64,000 nt of DNA, taken from assembly GCA_029532415.1 (NCBI GenBank), contig JAQOTA010000052.1, positions 1,302,001 through 1,366,000 on the forward strand. The letters run 5' to 3'. Position 1 is the first letter of the stretch; every line of letters begins with the position of its first letter. The stretch is from Marasmius tenuissimus. Taxonomy: Eukaryota > Basidiomycota > Agaricomycetes > Agaricales > Marasmiaceae. Under the pieces are notes generated by a model, which worked only from the letters and a program-made list of their open reading frames with translations, did not search any database and was not told the DNA's origin. Below are positions 21,777 to 33,294 of the stretch, piece after piece. Made by a program: the position numbers and the translations under genes.

Positions 21777-24171
21777 ATGTCACGAATTCCGCTCCCAGTT
21801 TCGGGACACTCCCCCTCTCACAGCCGTAGTGCTGCGTCTCCTGTCCCATTTCCAGGCGAAAGGTCCTCTTCACCTCTTCCACCTTCACGACATCAATCGA
21901 CCGCGTCGACATCAATGTCTTCTCTATCTGGAATGCAGTCAGAAACGCGCAGGAGGCAGTTGAAAAAGGATGAGGTTCGTTGGTCTTTCGTTTGCTTTAC
22001 CCCCCTCGTCTTGTCCCTTTTGCTCTCAAAGCACTCAAAGATTAGCACAAACATTCTGTGTATCTCGAGTGCGCTCACAATCTGACTGGCACATTCACAG
22101 GCAATTCGAAGGAAGAATGAGATGGACCTTGCGAGGAAACGTACCGTCTCCACGACTTTCAACCAGCAAAACAGGCGTCGTCAGAAGAATACTGCTGCGA
22201 AAGGCACTGTAGCTGCGCTCAAGCCAACCCCTGCTCTCACTGTACCAGAGAACATTACCGTCGCCGAAGCAAGTCAGCTTTGTGCTGCCAAACGTACGGA
22301 TTGTGTCCTGGTTGTCGACGACGAGGAAGGCTTGAGCGGTATTTTTACTGCCAAGGATTTGGCGTATCGAGTACGTTCTCCACTTCACTTGGCTTCTTTC
22401 TTGCTTTGACATCGTCATGCAAAAAGGTGACCGCGGAGGGCTTGGATCCCCATAATACCCCAGTCAACCAAATCATGACGCGCAATCCTATGGTAACTCA
22501 AGATACAACGAGTGCTACGGAAGCCCTGCAGCTCATGGTCTCGAGGCACTTCAGACATTTGGTTGGTTCAATTCCATAGCTCGCGTCATTCTCCGTCTAA
22601 TCACGGCTCTCCATGCAGCCTGTCTGCAACGAAGAAGGAAACGTTGTAGGGCTTCTTGATATCACCAAGGTCTTCCACGAAGCATTAGGCAAGGTTGAAC
22701 GTAGTTCAGTCGCCTCGGAACAGCTTATCAGTGCAATGGCTGGCGTGCAATCCGAACTTGGGAGTGTTGGGTCAAATCCTCAAGCAGCTGCAATGCTGGC
22801 TTGGGCCGAAAAGCTCCGGGAGAAAACTGCACTCCCGGACCTCACCACTGTCATGGACTCCCGCACTCAACCCGCTACCGTCGGCCCGAAAACTACCGTT
22901 CGCGAAGTAGCCAAGTTGATGAAGGAGCGGAGGACCACCGCGGTTTGTGTCATGGAGGGAACTGTAGCTGGTGGCCAACACCCGCGAATCGCTGGTATCT
23001 TTACCAGCAAGGATGTAGTACTCCGTGTCATCGCCGCCGGCTTGGATGCCACTCGCTGCAGCGTCGTTCGTGTTATGACCCCACACCCGGATACTGCACC
23101 TCCCACCCTCAGCATCCACGACTCTCTCAAGAAGATGCACAGTGAGTAGTGTTATCATCGTATGAGGACTCATTCTCACGTCAAATTGCAGACGGTCACT
23201 ACCTCAATCTGCCTGTCGTTGAACACGACGGACGGCTTGTTGCTATTGTCGATGTCCTCAAACTCACGTATGCTACCTTGGAACAGGTACGTTTCAGCCA
23301 TGTAATCCTCTGACCTAAACTGAGCTATTGCATGTAGATGAATGCCGTGAGTGGTGAACAAGGTGGAGAATCTGAGGGAGGTCCAATGTGGGGTCGCTTC
23401 TTCGAATCAATCGGTGGTGACGATACGGAATCTATGTTGTCCGGGTCCCACATGCCTCCAACACTCCCATCCAACGCGAGCTTCTCACAAGTTCAACATT
23501 CCCCTCACTCCGAAGTTCATCCCAACGATTCCGCCTCTGTCATGGACGATGAAGTCTCGGCTTTGGGCAAGGCTATTGCGCCATCTTTACCTCCTGTCGA
23601 CGATGGCACATACGTCTTCAAGTTCCGCACCCCCAGTGGACGCACTCACCGTTTCCAGTCGCGTCACGACAACATTGAGCACCTGCGGGAGATCGTCTCC
23701 GGAAAGCTTGCTACGGATCCCTTCTTCACAGAGTATAGACCCCCCTCCGACTCGAGTACTCCGCCTGATCCCATCGACTTCCACCTGATGTATACGGACG
23801 CAGATGGCGATACCGTGCTCATGACTTCTGACCACGACGTGACAGACGCTGTGAAGATTGCACGACAGGCACGCCAGGATCGCGTCGTGTTGTTCATCCA
23901 GGGAGGGAGAGGATGGGAGGAAGCCGGAGCGAACAAGAGCGAGGAGAAAGCGGCAGAGGTTGCCGCTGCTGTCGAGCAAGAGATCAAAGAGGTAGAAAAG
24001 ACTGAGGCGCCCGTTGTTGCACCTCCACCCACTCACACACCCCCTGCTGGGCCCGAAGAAGTGATGGGTATACCCAAGGACATGTTACTTCCCGCAAGTA
24101 TCGGTGCTCTTGCGGTGGTTATCTTGGGTGTTTTCACTATCACCCGGTTGACTGCGTCGTCGAGATACTAA
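21777..24171 (+). CDS. CBS-domain and PB1-domain membrane-anchored protein (Mug70-like)
   Basis: Order of parts: a Ser/Pro-rich head; a basic helix (RRKNEMDLARKRTVS); four CBS motifs in two pairs (ITVAEASQLCAAKRTDCVLV, NQIMTRNPMVTQDTTSATEA, TTVREVAKLMKERRTTAVCV and SVVRVMTPHPDTAPPTLSIH); a PB1 domain (YVFKFRTPSGRTHRFQSRH, ending in the acidic LMYTDADGDTVLMTSDHD); an acidic stretch; and a C-terminal transmembrane helix (ASIGALAVVILGVFTI). CBS pairs bind adenine nucleotides, and PB1 mediates protein pairing. Fission yeast Mug70 shares the CBS-PB1 plan. The first ATG is 21777. Several introns are inferred: after KKDE, after DLAYR, after RHFRHL, after KKMH and after YATLEQ. The role is unknown; it may be an energy-sensing scaffold on an organelle membrane. 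Confidence 0.8.
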
Positions 24172-24566
24172 TTTGTTATCGTTACGCGTCAAGGTACTTA
24201 TGAATATTTGAAGGAATTCGGGGGGTATACATACCTGGCTTTCAGTTTGATGACTTAGACGATCCGTATATACATACTTATGAAGTACACCTACTTACCG
24301 ATCTACACATATCGCATCCACTCCCTTATTTCACGTCTTACAAATGGCGACATGAATTTCTTCTCGCCTTGGACTCGGACGGACAATAAATATGCTCAGA
24401 TTCCTATCACTAAAAGCGGTAAGCTCCGAGCCCGAAATTGAAACCGCGTGGTAAACTTGTATTGGTCGCGTTTGACCACAACCACAACTAACAGCGTCTC
24501 GTTCTGTGCATCGGGCACGCACTCTCCAAGCACCCTGAGGACTACCAGTGACTCTAACCGTCAGTA
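24172..24566. other. Intergenic region before SGF11
   Basis: These 395 bp contain the 3' flank of the CBS/PB1 gene and the promoter of the next gene. No open frame with coding character or RNA motif is visible. Confidence 0.4.
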
Positions 24567-26101
24567 ATGCCTACCAAAGCGGAGAAACAAGAGAAGGAGC
24601 TATTCCTATCAGGGCTGGTCCGTACTTTCGTCATCGGCTTTCTAGTCTCTAACTCGAGAACGATTTTAGGTCACCAAAATCTTCTGTGCCATGTTGGACG
24701 ATATAGTCATGGACTCGGCCATACAGGCGCATAACGAGGTCTCGAGGAGCAGAGCCTTGTGTGAAGTTTGTGGGACACGGTATGTCGCCCACCTAACGCC
24801 ACGAATTTACCTCGACCTGAACGCTCAAGTTATTTGCTTCTTTCATAGGTGCAACGCAGGTGTGGATGATATTATGCCCAGCTTTAGGAGACGAATGACG
24901 CGCGTCTCGTATAGTGCATGTCCCTGTCCCATCTAAGGGAGCCAGTACATCTTCAAGAGCTGCTACTCCTATGAATGAAGGCAAATCGGGAAATGGCGGT
25001 ACATCGGTGAACAGCTCTCCTACAAAAGAGGGGAATGTATACCTCGATTGTGTGAACTGCAATCGACCTGTATGTCACCGCATTCACCGCCAAGGGGAAC
25101 AGGAATACTGAAAGCACCCTCAGTTCGCTTCCAACAGATATGCGGCACATTTGTCGTCGTGCTTGGGATTATCTTCTGCTAGGAGAGGCCCTGGCAGAAG
25201 TGCAACTGTCAAGTCGAAGTATGTCTCTTATAAGCTAATTCTCTGGCTCGGTAACTTATCTGACTCCGTGTGCTTTTCGCAGGAGCTCCGACGCTGGCAG
25301 ATCAGATTCACCCGCCTCTGAAAGGGGAAATATGTCGGAAGACAACGAAAGCAAGTCATCAGCCAAAGGGAAATTGAAGTCAAAGGGTAAACGTACGGGT
25401 GAGATGTTGTTTTGACCCAGCTGGTTTCGACTTTGCTTACTTCGTCATACCCTAGAAGAGGCTGAAATCAATCTCAAACGCAAGAGAGTATGCCAGTCCG
25501 TTCCCCCAGTGTTGAATGTTGTCTCATTAGACTCTGTAGCCTGCTTCTCCTCAGGTATCCCCGACCAAAAAGCCCAAGGCGAAGCAATTGAGTACGCCAC
25601 ATACGCTCCCTTGTCCGACCGGGATGATTGAGCTCATTCTTTCCTGTTAGCTCCCTCATTCAACCGTAACTCTCCTGTAAGTCCAGACACAAACCCACTC
25701 GTGGCACTCTGTCAAACCCCAAGCCTTTTGGTTTCTCTTAGATCCCGAGCTCATCGCTTGGATCCCAGGCCAAGATACCCTCAAAGCTCCGAGACTCCTC
25801 TACAGCACCGTTCCTTGGGTCAACGTCCTCTTCGTCGCGAAGCTCATCGCCCGATACTACTCCATTAGCGGCGAAATTCAATAGTCCCAACTTCAAGAGC
25901 AAGGGAAGTCAGAGCAGGAATCTTTCCCCGACTGTGAAGCGTCCGAGCCCGCCGAGGGCTCCACCGCCTGTACCAGCTTATATGCAAGGTGAGTTGGGTG
26001 GTTGTTGTAGAACTGCTTTTCAAAATTGCTGACTGGGGATCGGGAATACAGAGGACGAAGGAGAGGAGACGGGATCTTCCACGGATACGGATAGCAACTG
26101 A
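24567..26101 (+). CDS. SGF11: SAGA deubiquitinase-module subunit Sgf11
   Basis: Exons give an N-terminal helix (MLDDIVMDSAIQAHNEVSRS) followed by RALCEVCGTRC. A linker leads to the zinc finger: VYLDCVNCNRP, then RYAAHLSSCLGLSSARRG, with CxxC...HxxxC spacing as in the Sgf11 finger that contacts nucleosomes. The N-terminal helix is what binds Ubp8/Sgf73/Sus1 in the SAGA H2B deubiquitinase module. The C-terminal half is a long Ser/Lys-rich disordered tail (KSSAKGKLKSKGKR, SSSSRSSSPDTTP) ending EETGSSTDTDSN. At least eight small exons are needed. One is probably only 11 nt (24849-24859), since skipping it breaks the frame between GTR and HVPVPSKG. The tail is longer than in yeast. Confidence 0.8.
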
Positions 26102-26571
26102 TTTCATCTCCGAATCTCTTCCTGAGTCTCTATTTTCGTATTATTTTTGTTTTCATGCATACCGTGTATCTCTTCCTACTCGTATTTTTAGGGTTGTGCA
26201 ATAACATATTTGTGGATTTTTCTCAACGAACGTGAGATTTGTGTGGTACATACGGTAACTATAGTTGCAGATATTGCTACGGCGACGGTTTGGTAGGCGC
26301 GGGGTAAACTACTGTGCCTGGTGGCTTCAAGCTTGCATTGAGCCCACCAGGATCCACCTCAATGCGGTTGGTTGGGAACAGGCTTGAGAACAGGTTGAGT
26401 CTAGATCTGCTGAGAAAGCATCTTGTGTGGGAAGCTGTGGGTAAGCCCGAAAATATTCCAAATGGGGCTTTGTGCCGGAAGAGAGCTCGAGCGCGACTCG
26501 GCAGGCACGCGACGCGTTTTTCCTAAACTCCCACCTCTCGGATTGCTGCGCGTCCCGTGTTGCCTGTGACA
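26102..26571. other. Intergenic region before the PTH2 gene
   Basis: The 470 bp contain the SGF11 3' flank and the promoter of the PTH2 gene. An 83-codon minus-strand frame at 26327-26578 crosses it but overlaps the PTH2 start and shows no family motif. I see no RNA gene. Confidence 0.4.
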
Positions 26572-27608
26572 ATGTCAAGTCGTTTCGAAGACAGTAAGTA
26601 AAACTCCTTTGTGGTAATTTCAGTCTTTCTCAGTGCAATGGTTTCACTTTCTAGCCCCGTTCTATACCGGAATCATCGCAGTTGCTCTGTCTCTTGGATA
26701 CCTTGCTGGATCGAATTACAGACCGAATAACCAAGTCAAAGCTGGAACTGAGGCTGAAACACATACCGGCAAGTCAGAATCAGACCATGAAGATTCTGAT
26801 TCCGAAAGCGAGAGTTCGAGCGTCGAAGGAGATGGAGATCTTGCTGCGGTCGACCTTGCTAAGGAGGACGAGTGCAAACTGGTGGGTATGGGAACTTTGA
26901 TCTCCATGGTCGCATTGATTTCCGTGTCATTCAGGTTCTGGTTGTTCGAACAGACTTGGGAATGTCTACTGGAAAGATAGCTGCTCAGTGAATCGTCTCC
27001 GTTACTCACTGATTGAAAGTGTCTGGCTGAAACTTGTTCTCATCACAGATGCTCGTAAGCTGTGTCGTACACTTTTATGATGATCTGACCCAACACTGGC
27101 CGGTAGGCATGCAACGCTGGCATGCTACAAGACTCTTCTAACGTCTAATGCTGCGGTGAGCGGATATACGTTTCGGTATACATGTCATTTTCGCCTCCGT
27201 GATCTAACACCATCATTCCAGGTGTTGAGGCGCTGGGAAAAGAGCGGGTATGTCCGTCGTTCAAGAAGCCCAGCCTTTATTTTGACAGCCTTTTTAGACA
27301 GTCCAAGGTTGCTCTTCGGTGTTCGAGCGAGGAAGAATTGTTAGTACTGCAAGCTCAAGCACAAAGCTTGAACTTGTGTGCCAGGTCAATCCAAGACGCG
27401 TAGGTTCCGATTTCGTCGCCCGTGTATGATGCTAAGAGGCTTGCCGAGAAAAGAGGACGGACACAGATAGCCGCAGGCTCTAGGACTGTTCTCGGAATAC
27501 TTGGTGAGTTACTTCGTGAAGCAAAGCATCGTATAACTCATTAGGTGTGCCAACTCAGGACCTATCCGACTTGTGAACCAGATAACTGGGATGCTCAAGC
27601 TCCTCTGA
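26572..27608 (+). CDS. PTH2: Peptidyl-tRNA hydrolase 2 (Bit1-like), membrane-anchored
   Basis: Exons 26572-26593, 26655-26881, 26935-26987, 27049-27054, 27107-27155 and 27222-27247 are followed by one from 27298 and two further ones. The protein has an N-terminal anchor (YTGIIAVALSLGYLAG), an acidic Ser/Glu linker and then a complete PTH2 domain: LVLVVRTDLGMSTGKIAAQC, SHATLACYKTLL, LRRWEKSGQSKVAL, LNLCARSIQDAGRTQIAAGS and TGMLKLL. The GKxAAQCSHA and DAGRTQ motifs needed for release of peptidyl-tRNA are intact. Human PTRH2 is likewise anchored in the mitochondrial outer membrane. The fourth exon is only 6 nt and carries the cysteine of QCSH. The ATG at 26572 is chosen because no other in-frame ATG precedes the anchor. 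A degenerate paralog lies at 16493. Confidence 0.88.
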
Positions 27609-27944
27609 AGGATTATAGAGTATCGTAACGGTACATAGTAGTATATAGAGTGGTGTTAGTTGTGGATGTATATATGAGCTGTGACGCATGCTATGCTTTG
27701 AAGGTTACTCGGATTCAAATTTTTAATTGTCAATTCGCGGAGGTCCGGAGCCTGGAGGTGGCCCGGCTTGTCGGGATTACGGCGATGGGACCGGCAGATT
27801 GATCCCCCCCTGTTTCCAGTCAACCACAACGACCGACCGCCGACCTCGTCTCAGCCAGTCTCTCTTTCAAATTGCCAACACACACTTCGCAGGTCGACGA
27901 ATTTCTCTCTCTCAATCACTCCCTGTCTTTATTCTGCTATCATT
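27609..27944. other. Intergenic region before the Golgi membrane protein gene
   Basis: These 336 bp contain a tatatag/tatatatgagc AT-rich patch near 27640-27680 that may serve as PTH2 3' end or core promoter, and a pyrimidine-rich run just before the next ATG. There is no gene. Confidence 0.35.
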
Positions 27945-29591
27945 ATGTCCTACCCACCCTACAACAACAGTCCCTCTCACCCTCAGCCCTCTCACCGTGA
28001 CAATTACAGTGAAGAATCGAAACCGCACTTCGACGATCTCATTGACGAGTACAGTCAGCCCTATGCACCCAATACTCGTCACCAAACATACACAGTTCAG
28101 CCCATGAACGTTTCCACAGACCCAAATCGAGCCCCTACGACCCCCCTGCCATTGAAACCACCGCAGTTATTCACCAAACACTCAACCGACAGCTCACAAG
28201 ACTTGAATTCGATTGCTTATCCCCCTGCACCCATGCCAAGAAATGTTGAGAATGTTCCCTGGTGGAAAAAGGTATGCCTACCCGTCCATTGCAGCCTTCC
28301 AACTCGCGTGTAACAAAATAATTTCCAGCCCCTTCAGCTCCTTCCTGATTCCTTGGCATGCAGACTATTCGTTATAACAGTCCTGATTGAGACTGTGATA
28401 GATCTTGCGATAGAGGGTGACCTCCTTATCCGCGTAACAGAAGCAGCAGAGGATTCGGCCTCACCAGAAGGAGGAAACGATTCGACGATGCCGGTCTACC
28501 TCAGTATCTTCGCCCTAGCACAGTACGCCGTGGGACCTTTTATTGGTATGCAGTGCGGCTTACTCTCTCTTTTACAGCGTTTTCCAGCTCGTGATGGCCA
28601 TAGACGCTGTCTATGCTCGAAACACGCTACAATTTATCTTCCTGACGTGCGGCCGCTCTATCTCCAGCCTCTTAGTATCCCAGCTCACCCTTTTCAATTT
28701 CCAGCATGTTCAACGCCGTCCTTCTGTTCTACAGTGTCGTACAAAAAGCTGAAGTCCAAGTCATGACCAATCAGCAAGACGGAGTCTTTAAGATACCGAT
28801 CGACGTGTTGACGACAATCATCCCTGTTGTTATCGCTCTCTCGGAGATTGCCTACATCGCCTTGGGATGGAAGATTTACAACGAATTTGGTTGGAAGGTT
28901 TACAAGTTCCTGGGCGCAGACAGGAGAATTAAGCAGATGTACGCGAACTATCAGGTTTACGAATGCCTGGTGAAGTTCGACGTATTCTTTTGGGCGGGAT
29001 TTTCCGTCCAGTTTATTATGCTGGTCCTCAACAAGGGTGATTGGGAGTACTACGTGACCTGTGCTGCCCTGCCTTTGTCCTTGGTCCTCCTTGTTGAAGG
29101 ACATCTGGCAGCACGATACGAGAACAAATGGATGATGGCCACTTTCTTGTCTGGCTGTGTCAGCGCCATGATATACTTTGTCTACAAGGTGAGAATTCTC
29201 GAAGTGTTGGCATAATCTCTTCTCACGGCCCGTGTAGCTCGTCAAGGTACTAATGTTCAAGACAGAAAAAGAATTTGTTCCCATATGGAAGTCGCTAACG
29301 TCGTTTTGTGAGTCTCAGTTTCTTTTCACTCTGATATGTTTTTGACTTTCTTGCTAGCTATCGTTGCAATCGTCTTCCTATTCGCCACCTTCATCTACTC
29401 CATCCTCGTGATGAGGAAGTTCGGATATGGATTAAAGGCTGCCCGTATGTCCTTTCATTGTTCTTCTTCCGTCCCCTGACTGATTTGCTGCGGAACCAGT
29501 CGCGCGGAAGAATCAACACCAGCGGTTTGGCTCCAGGCCGATAAATGGCTTACCGACAAGCAGTAACCCCAACCGCATGAGTATAAATTGA
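27945..29591 (+). CDS. Multispan fungal membrane protein (UPF0658 Golgi-type)
   Basis: A Ser/Pro/His-rich cytosolic head (starting MSYPPYNNSPSHP) leads to VPWWKK and then about seven hydrophobic segments. These include LFVITVLIETVIDLAI, VFQLVMAIDAVYARNTLQF, FNAVLLFYSVVQKAEVQ, IPVVIALSEIAYIALGW, KFDVFFWAGFSVQFIMLV, YYVTCAALPLSLVLLVEGH, MATFLSGCVSAMIYFVYK and IVAIVFLFATFIYSILVM. The D-A-x(3)-NT-x-QF...FN pattern and topology resemble the fungal UPF0658 Golgi apparatus membrane proteins, whose function is not known. The end is a short basic tail (RFGSRPINGLPTSS). Introns interrupt at VPWWKK, IFALAQ, LTMFN, YFVYK, SLTSF and LKAA. The family name is tentative. Confidence 0.6.
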
Positions 29592-30054
29592 GAGCGAGCG
29601 GGCTGTTCTTTTCTCCAAATCACATCACCAATTGTACTGATATAACCGACCCCTGGGGTTGCACATAACATTGGCAAGACACATGGACTCTGAAATAGTA
29701 TACTAGGCGGATGATCTCCTTCCGTATTTCTCTGCATCGCAGTTTCGCATTCTACCGAATCTTCTTTATAATGTTCTCCGCTCGAGTTTACGATCTTGGT
29801 GTTGCCTTTCTTCTTCGACGCACTCAATTTCTTACATCTGTAGATCCAGGTGTACTTTACTTGTCCATACTGTGGGCTAAAAAACCCCGTTGTATTCATA
29901 GCGATTCGGACTTGCAAATATGCTTCACAGCCCACCCACTCGAGAATGATATGCTGAACAAAAGGAAGTCCGGCGCCTAAATGAAGTATTGAGCCGACAC
30001 GTGGAGGCACCTCTTCTACATGAACTCCCTCATCTAAATCCTCTTACCGACGCC
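29592..30054. other. Intergenic region before BET1
   Basis: The stretch is 463 bp. A minus-strand frame (29513-30010) is open but lacks an ATG at its start and overlaps the 3' exon of the previous gene. I treat it as noncoding. Confidence 0.35.
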
Positions 30055-30716
30055 ATGTCCTCACGGTGAGCTCTTATTGCTCTATATTACCCCGAACATC
30101 AGCATTTATGATCTTTACTGTAAATGAACTTTGATGCAATTCTCACATCGCAGTCACAGAACAACACCACACCTCCGCGATCGGTCAGCCCTCCTCGGTA
30201 CAGGCACACCAGACTCTTCCGGACGATCTACACCCTGGAGCGAACCCAACGGACAACGCTATGCAGAAGACTTGGAAGGTCAAAACGATGAGGCATTAGA
30301 GGGGCTCAGTGCGAAAGTGAAGCTATTGAAGGATGTGAGTCCGAGTCGGTTTTGTTGTGAGTTTCGAGTCGCGCACCATGCTACACGCTCACAGCACCCC
30401 TTGGTGGACGTCTATTCACAATTTCCTTCTACTCTCTTTCTAGCTGAGCGTTGGGATTGGGAACGAAGTAAAGGAATCTGCTGTACAACTCAGTCAAATG
30501 GTGCGTGGCCAATTACATGCTGTTCGCGAATACGGAGAATCTGAACGTCCTCTCTTTCAGAACGACGCTTTCGCGGAGACATCAGGCATTTTGTCAGGGA
30601 CATTCCGGCGGATGAACAATATGGCTGCTCGTCAAGGGTGTCGATGGTTGTGGTATATCGTATTCCTCATCATCGTATTCTGGTTCTTCTTGATTACTTG
30701 GTGGTTTCGACGGTGA
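30055..30716 (+). CDS. BET1: Bet1-like Qc-SNARE (ER-Golgi transport)
   Basis: The first exon ATG TCC TCA CG joins to exon 2, giving MSSRHRTTPHLRDRSALLG. The protein then runs NDEALEGLSAKVKLLKD, LSVGIGNEVKESAVQLSQM, NDAFAETSGILSGTFRRM and a single C-terminal transmembrane tail WLWYIVFLIIVFWFFLIT, ending WWFRR. The heptad pattern with a central glutamine (VQLSQMNDAF) is the Qc-SNARE layer. Bet1 pairs with Sed5, Bos1 and Sec22 on COPII vesicles fusing with the cis-Golgi. Size and tail-anchored layout match the family. Three introns are inferred. It converges on the ULP1 gene, with 256 bp between stops. Confidence 0.88.
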
Positions 30717-30972
30717 ACATGACAGGGATTTGGACGCGCCTTGTCGCTCTCGCGGCTATATCATCTTCGTTTCCGGCTCTATCTCGTTTCTTACATGTCT
30801 CTATAATATACGTCCTAGGTTTAGAAATGGGTATGCAATTCACACAAGAAGCAGGCCTAGGTCCGAGTCGAAATGTAGAGTCCACCTCCCGCAATTATGG
30901 ATACACTAAGATACACACGAGTAGCAAGTACAACCCCCCAGTCATGATTGCATTCGTCCCGGCAGAACGATG

Positions 30973-33294
30973 CTATGGGACGTCCATTAACCGTGCGCTT
31001 CCAATCTCCCAAATCATACGTCTCCGGAGGTATGGTATGTCGTTCTGCGCGAAGTTGAAGGTTTCTTCCCCTCGGGAGAGAGATTCCAGGAACTGGCATG
31101 TGAAAACCCCACAGTCAAAGCCGTTCTCTTGTTGAGGGGTTTCCTACAAGCATGGTCGTACGTGAGTGAGTAACAGTGGACGTGGCGCCACATCATACAC
31201 ACCTCGGATGTATAGTCATTCCACTCGGAAAAGTCGAAAGGGGTCTTCTTCTTATTTTTGTGTTCCGCGTCCAGGTAGCCTCGTAGCATCTGAAAAAGAC
31301 AATTCAAATTCAAAAGATCGAATGGTGAAGGCAATGGCGATGAGACGCACCTTAAACACCCTCCCGCGCTCCATATTCATACTATCGTAGGACTCTATCC
31401 GTTTCTTTCTGAAATTGATAGCGGCTCCCGTCCAATGCATGTTATTGTGGTTCACAGGAATGAGTATGACGTCCTTCGAGAAGATATCAATCTGCAGAAT
31501 ATACTTTCAGAGACTTGTGAACCTCAAACGAGCAACGTTCATACCTTCTTCGTCCACTTCGCTAAACGTCCTTTCTCATACCCCTCCTTCTCCAACTTTG
31601 TCCAGAAGAACGTACTGAAATAATGCGCGTCCAACGGCCTTCCACTCGATCCTTTATTCTCCTTCTCCTTCTGACAACTCTCAGCACGTCCCAAGATCAT
31701 CGCACCGTAAAAATTGATGATCTCATCATTCAGCCAGCTCCCAGGTCGTAACCGCACTATATCCTGGTCGGAAACTTGTTCGCGTGCAAATTTGGATATA
31801 ACTCCACGTTTTTTAAGGAGTGCATTGACTTTGGCGTCGTCCTCCGGACTGAGGGATTTGGGAAGTGGCTGCCGTTTAGGTCGGAGGCGCTGCTCGATTT
31901 CCCCGTCTTTGGTTCGTTCTTTGATACGGAGCTGGTCGATAGAGGGGCTGAAGGGGAGTGGGGGCTTGGGTCTAATGGGAGGGTAAATCTTCAGGTAGCT
32001 GTCCAGATTAACATCGAAAACATACCCAGAAAGTGTTTGTTTCGCCAAGTCCAGCTGTCGTTGTAACCATTGCGCTTTTGTGTCTGCATCAGAGTGACGG
32101 CGGGGTCGAGTTTTGATCACATCTTCTGCAAAGCGGGAGCGGAGATTGCCTAGTGATGGTGATGCTGGGAATGCTTGTTTCAGACAGGAGAGACGCGTGT
32201 ACTGGAGGGAGACTCACGGCTGAGTATGTCGTGTTTGTTCTCGTTCAATGATTCAAGCTTCTTCTTGTAGTCAAGATAACCTGTACACGAGGTCGGTGGG
32301 TGATGCTTTCTAGGCAGTAGAGCTTATGTTTGCCAACCTTGGAAAGTCGGGAAGTCCGACCGGTACCCTAGCAAATAGTGTTGGTACCCAGATAGAGGAC
32401 AAAGTTGTGACAAACGTACCACCACTCTGTCTCAAATGAAACAGCTCCTTCTGCAGTTCCACTAGATCACTCCTCCTTGTAGCCTCGACGTTACGCTTAT
32501 GCTGAAAGTACCAGGTCGGATCAGCCTGAGCGAGCATGGGACTGGCACCAAAACCGAACCTGTGCAGCATGTATATGTTCCCGCTTACTGTAGCTCTTCT
32601 TCTGGTGAATGTCGAGGTTCTTCAATTCGCGTTCAACTGCTGAACGCGGTGTGGAACGGGCGGATTCGCTGGCTTCCGAGGGGGCGTAAAGTGAACTCGA
32701 GCTTGTAGAATGTCGAAAGGTTGGATTGGGTGGGGGCCCCATAGCGCCTACTCTACGTTTTCGGCTCGATGAAAATGGCGGTGGTGGTTGTAGGGCCGGT
32801 GAGATATTGCCCGGAGTGGATGAGGTGGGGAATGAAAAGGACCGCGAACTGAAAGCAGCGTCTGATAGCTCGGATATAACAGCATCCGAGTTTCTTCTTG
32901 GTGTCAAAAATGGGTTGGTATGTAAATGTATCTCTCCTTGCACTGACGGCGAACGGATTGAAGGCTCTGGGCTGGACGATATTAATATGGGATTGGAAGG
33001 TGAATTTCTAAACGGGACGTGGCGCGATGTGTGTTTTTCTGCTGTGAATCAGTTTGTGGAGGATAAACCCAATTGGAATTAGGGCACACCTTCTCCGACG
33101 AAGAGTGAATTGACTGTATCTCGTCCCAGCTCAACAAAGTCCTTAGCAAAGGTCTTCCAGCGCGCGAGTATACCAACGTTTGAAGATGGCGATTGTGTTT
33201 CGCCAACACCGTTGAGGAGACCTGTTCTTGCCTGCTTCCTTGAGTTGACCGGTAGTATTGGTTCTGTCGCTGGCCGTTTTCGAAGATTCAACAT
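30973..33294 (-). CDS. ULP1: Ulp1/SENP-type SUMO protease (C48 family)
   Basis: The C-terminal cysteine protease domain shows LRPGSWLNDEIINFYGAMIL, DAHYFSTFFWTKL, then the catalytic histidine in HNNMHWTGA, the aspartate in YDSMNM and the cysteine in NGFDCGVFTCQFLE. It ends FAQNDIPYLRRRMIWEIGSA. These are the His-Asp-Gln/Cys elements of SUMO-maturing and SUMO-removing proteases. The N-terminal half is disordered, with FSSSRKRRVGAMGPPP and HSTSSSSLYAPSE, and likely guides localisation to nuclear pores. The start chosen is ATG 33294 (MLNLRKRPATEP); the frame stays open upstream but only with GTG. Several introns are inferred. A Gly-rich or poly-Ser repeat is not present. Confidence 0.88.

Noticed and set aside
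26327..26578. 83-codon minus-strand open frame upstream of PTH2
   Set aside because: It overlaps the PTH2 start, has no motif and lies in the promoter region.
29513..30010. 165-codon minus-strand frame between the Golgi membrane protein gene and BET1
   Set aside because: No ATG at its 5' end, low-complexity-free but motif-free, and it overlaps a real 3' exon.
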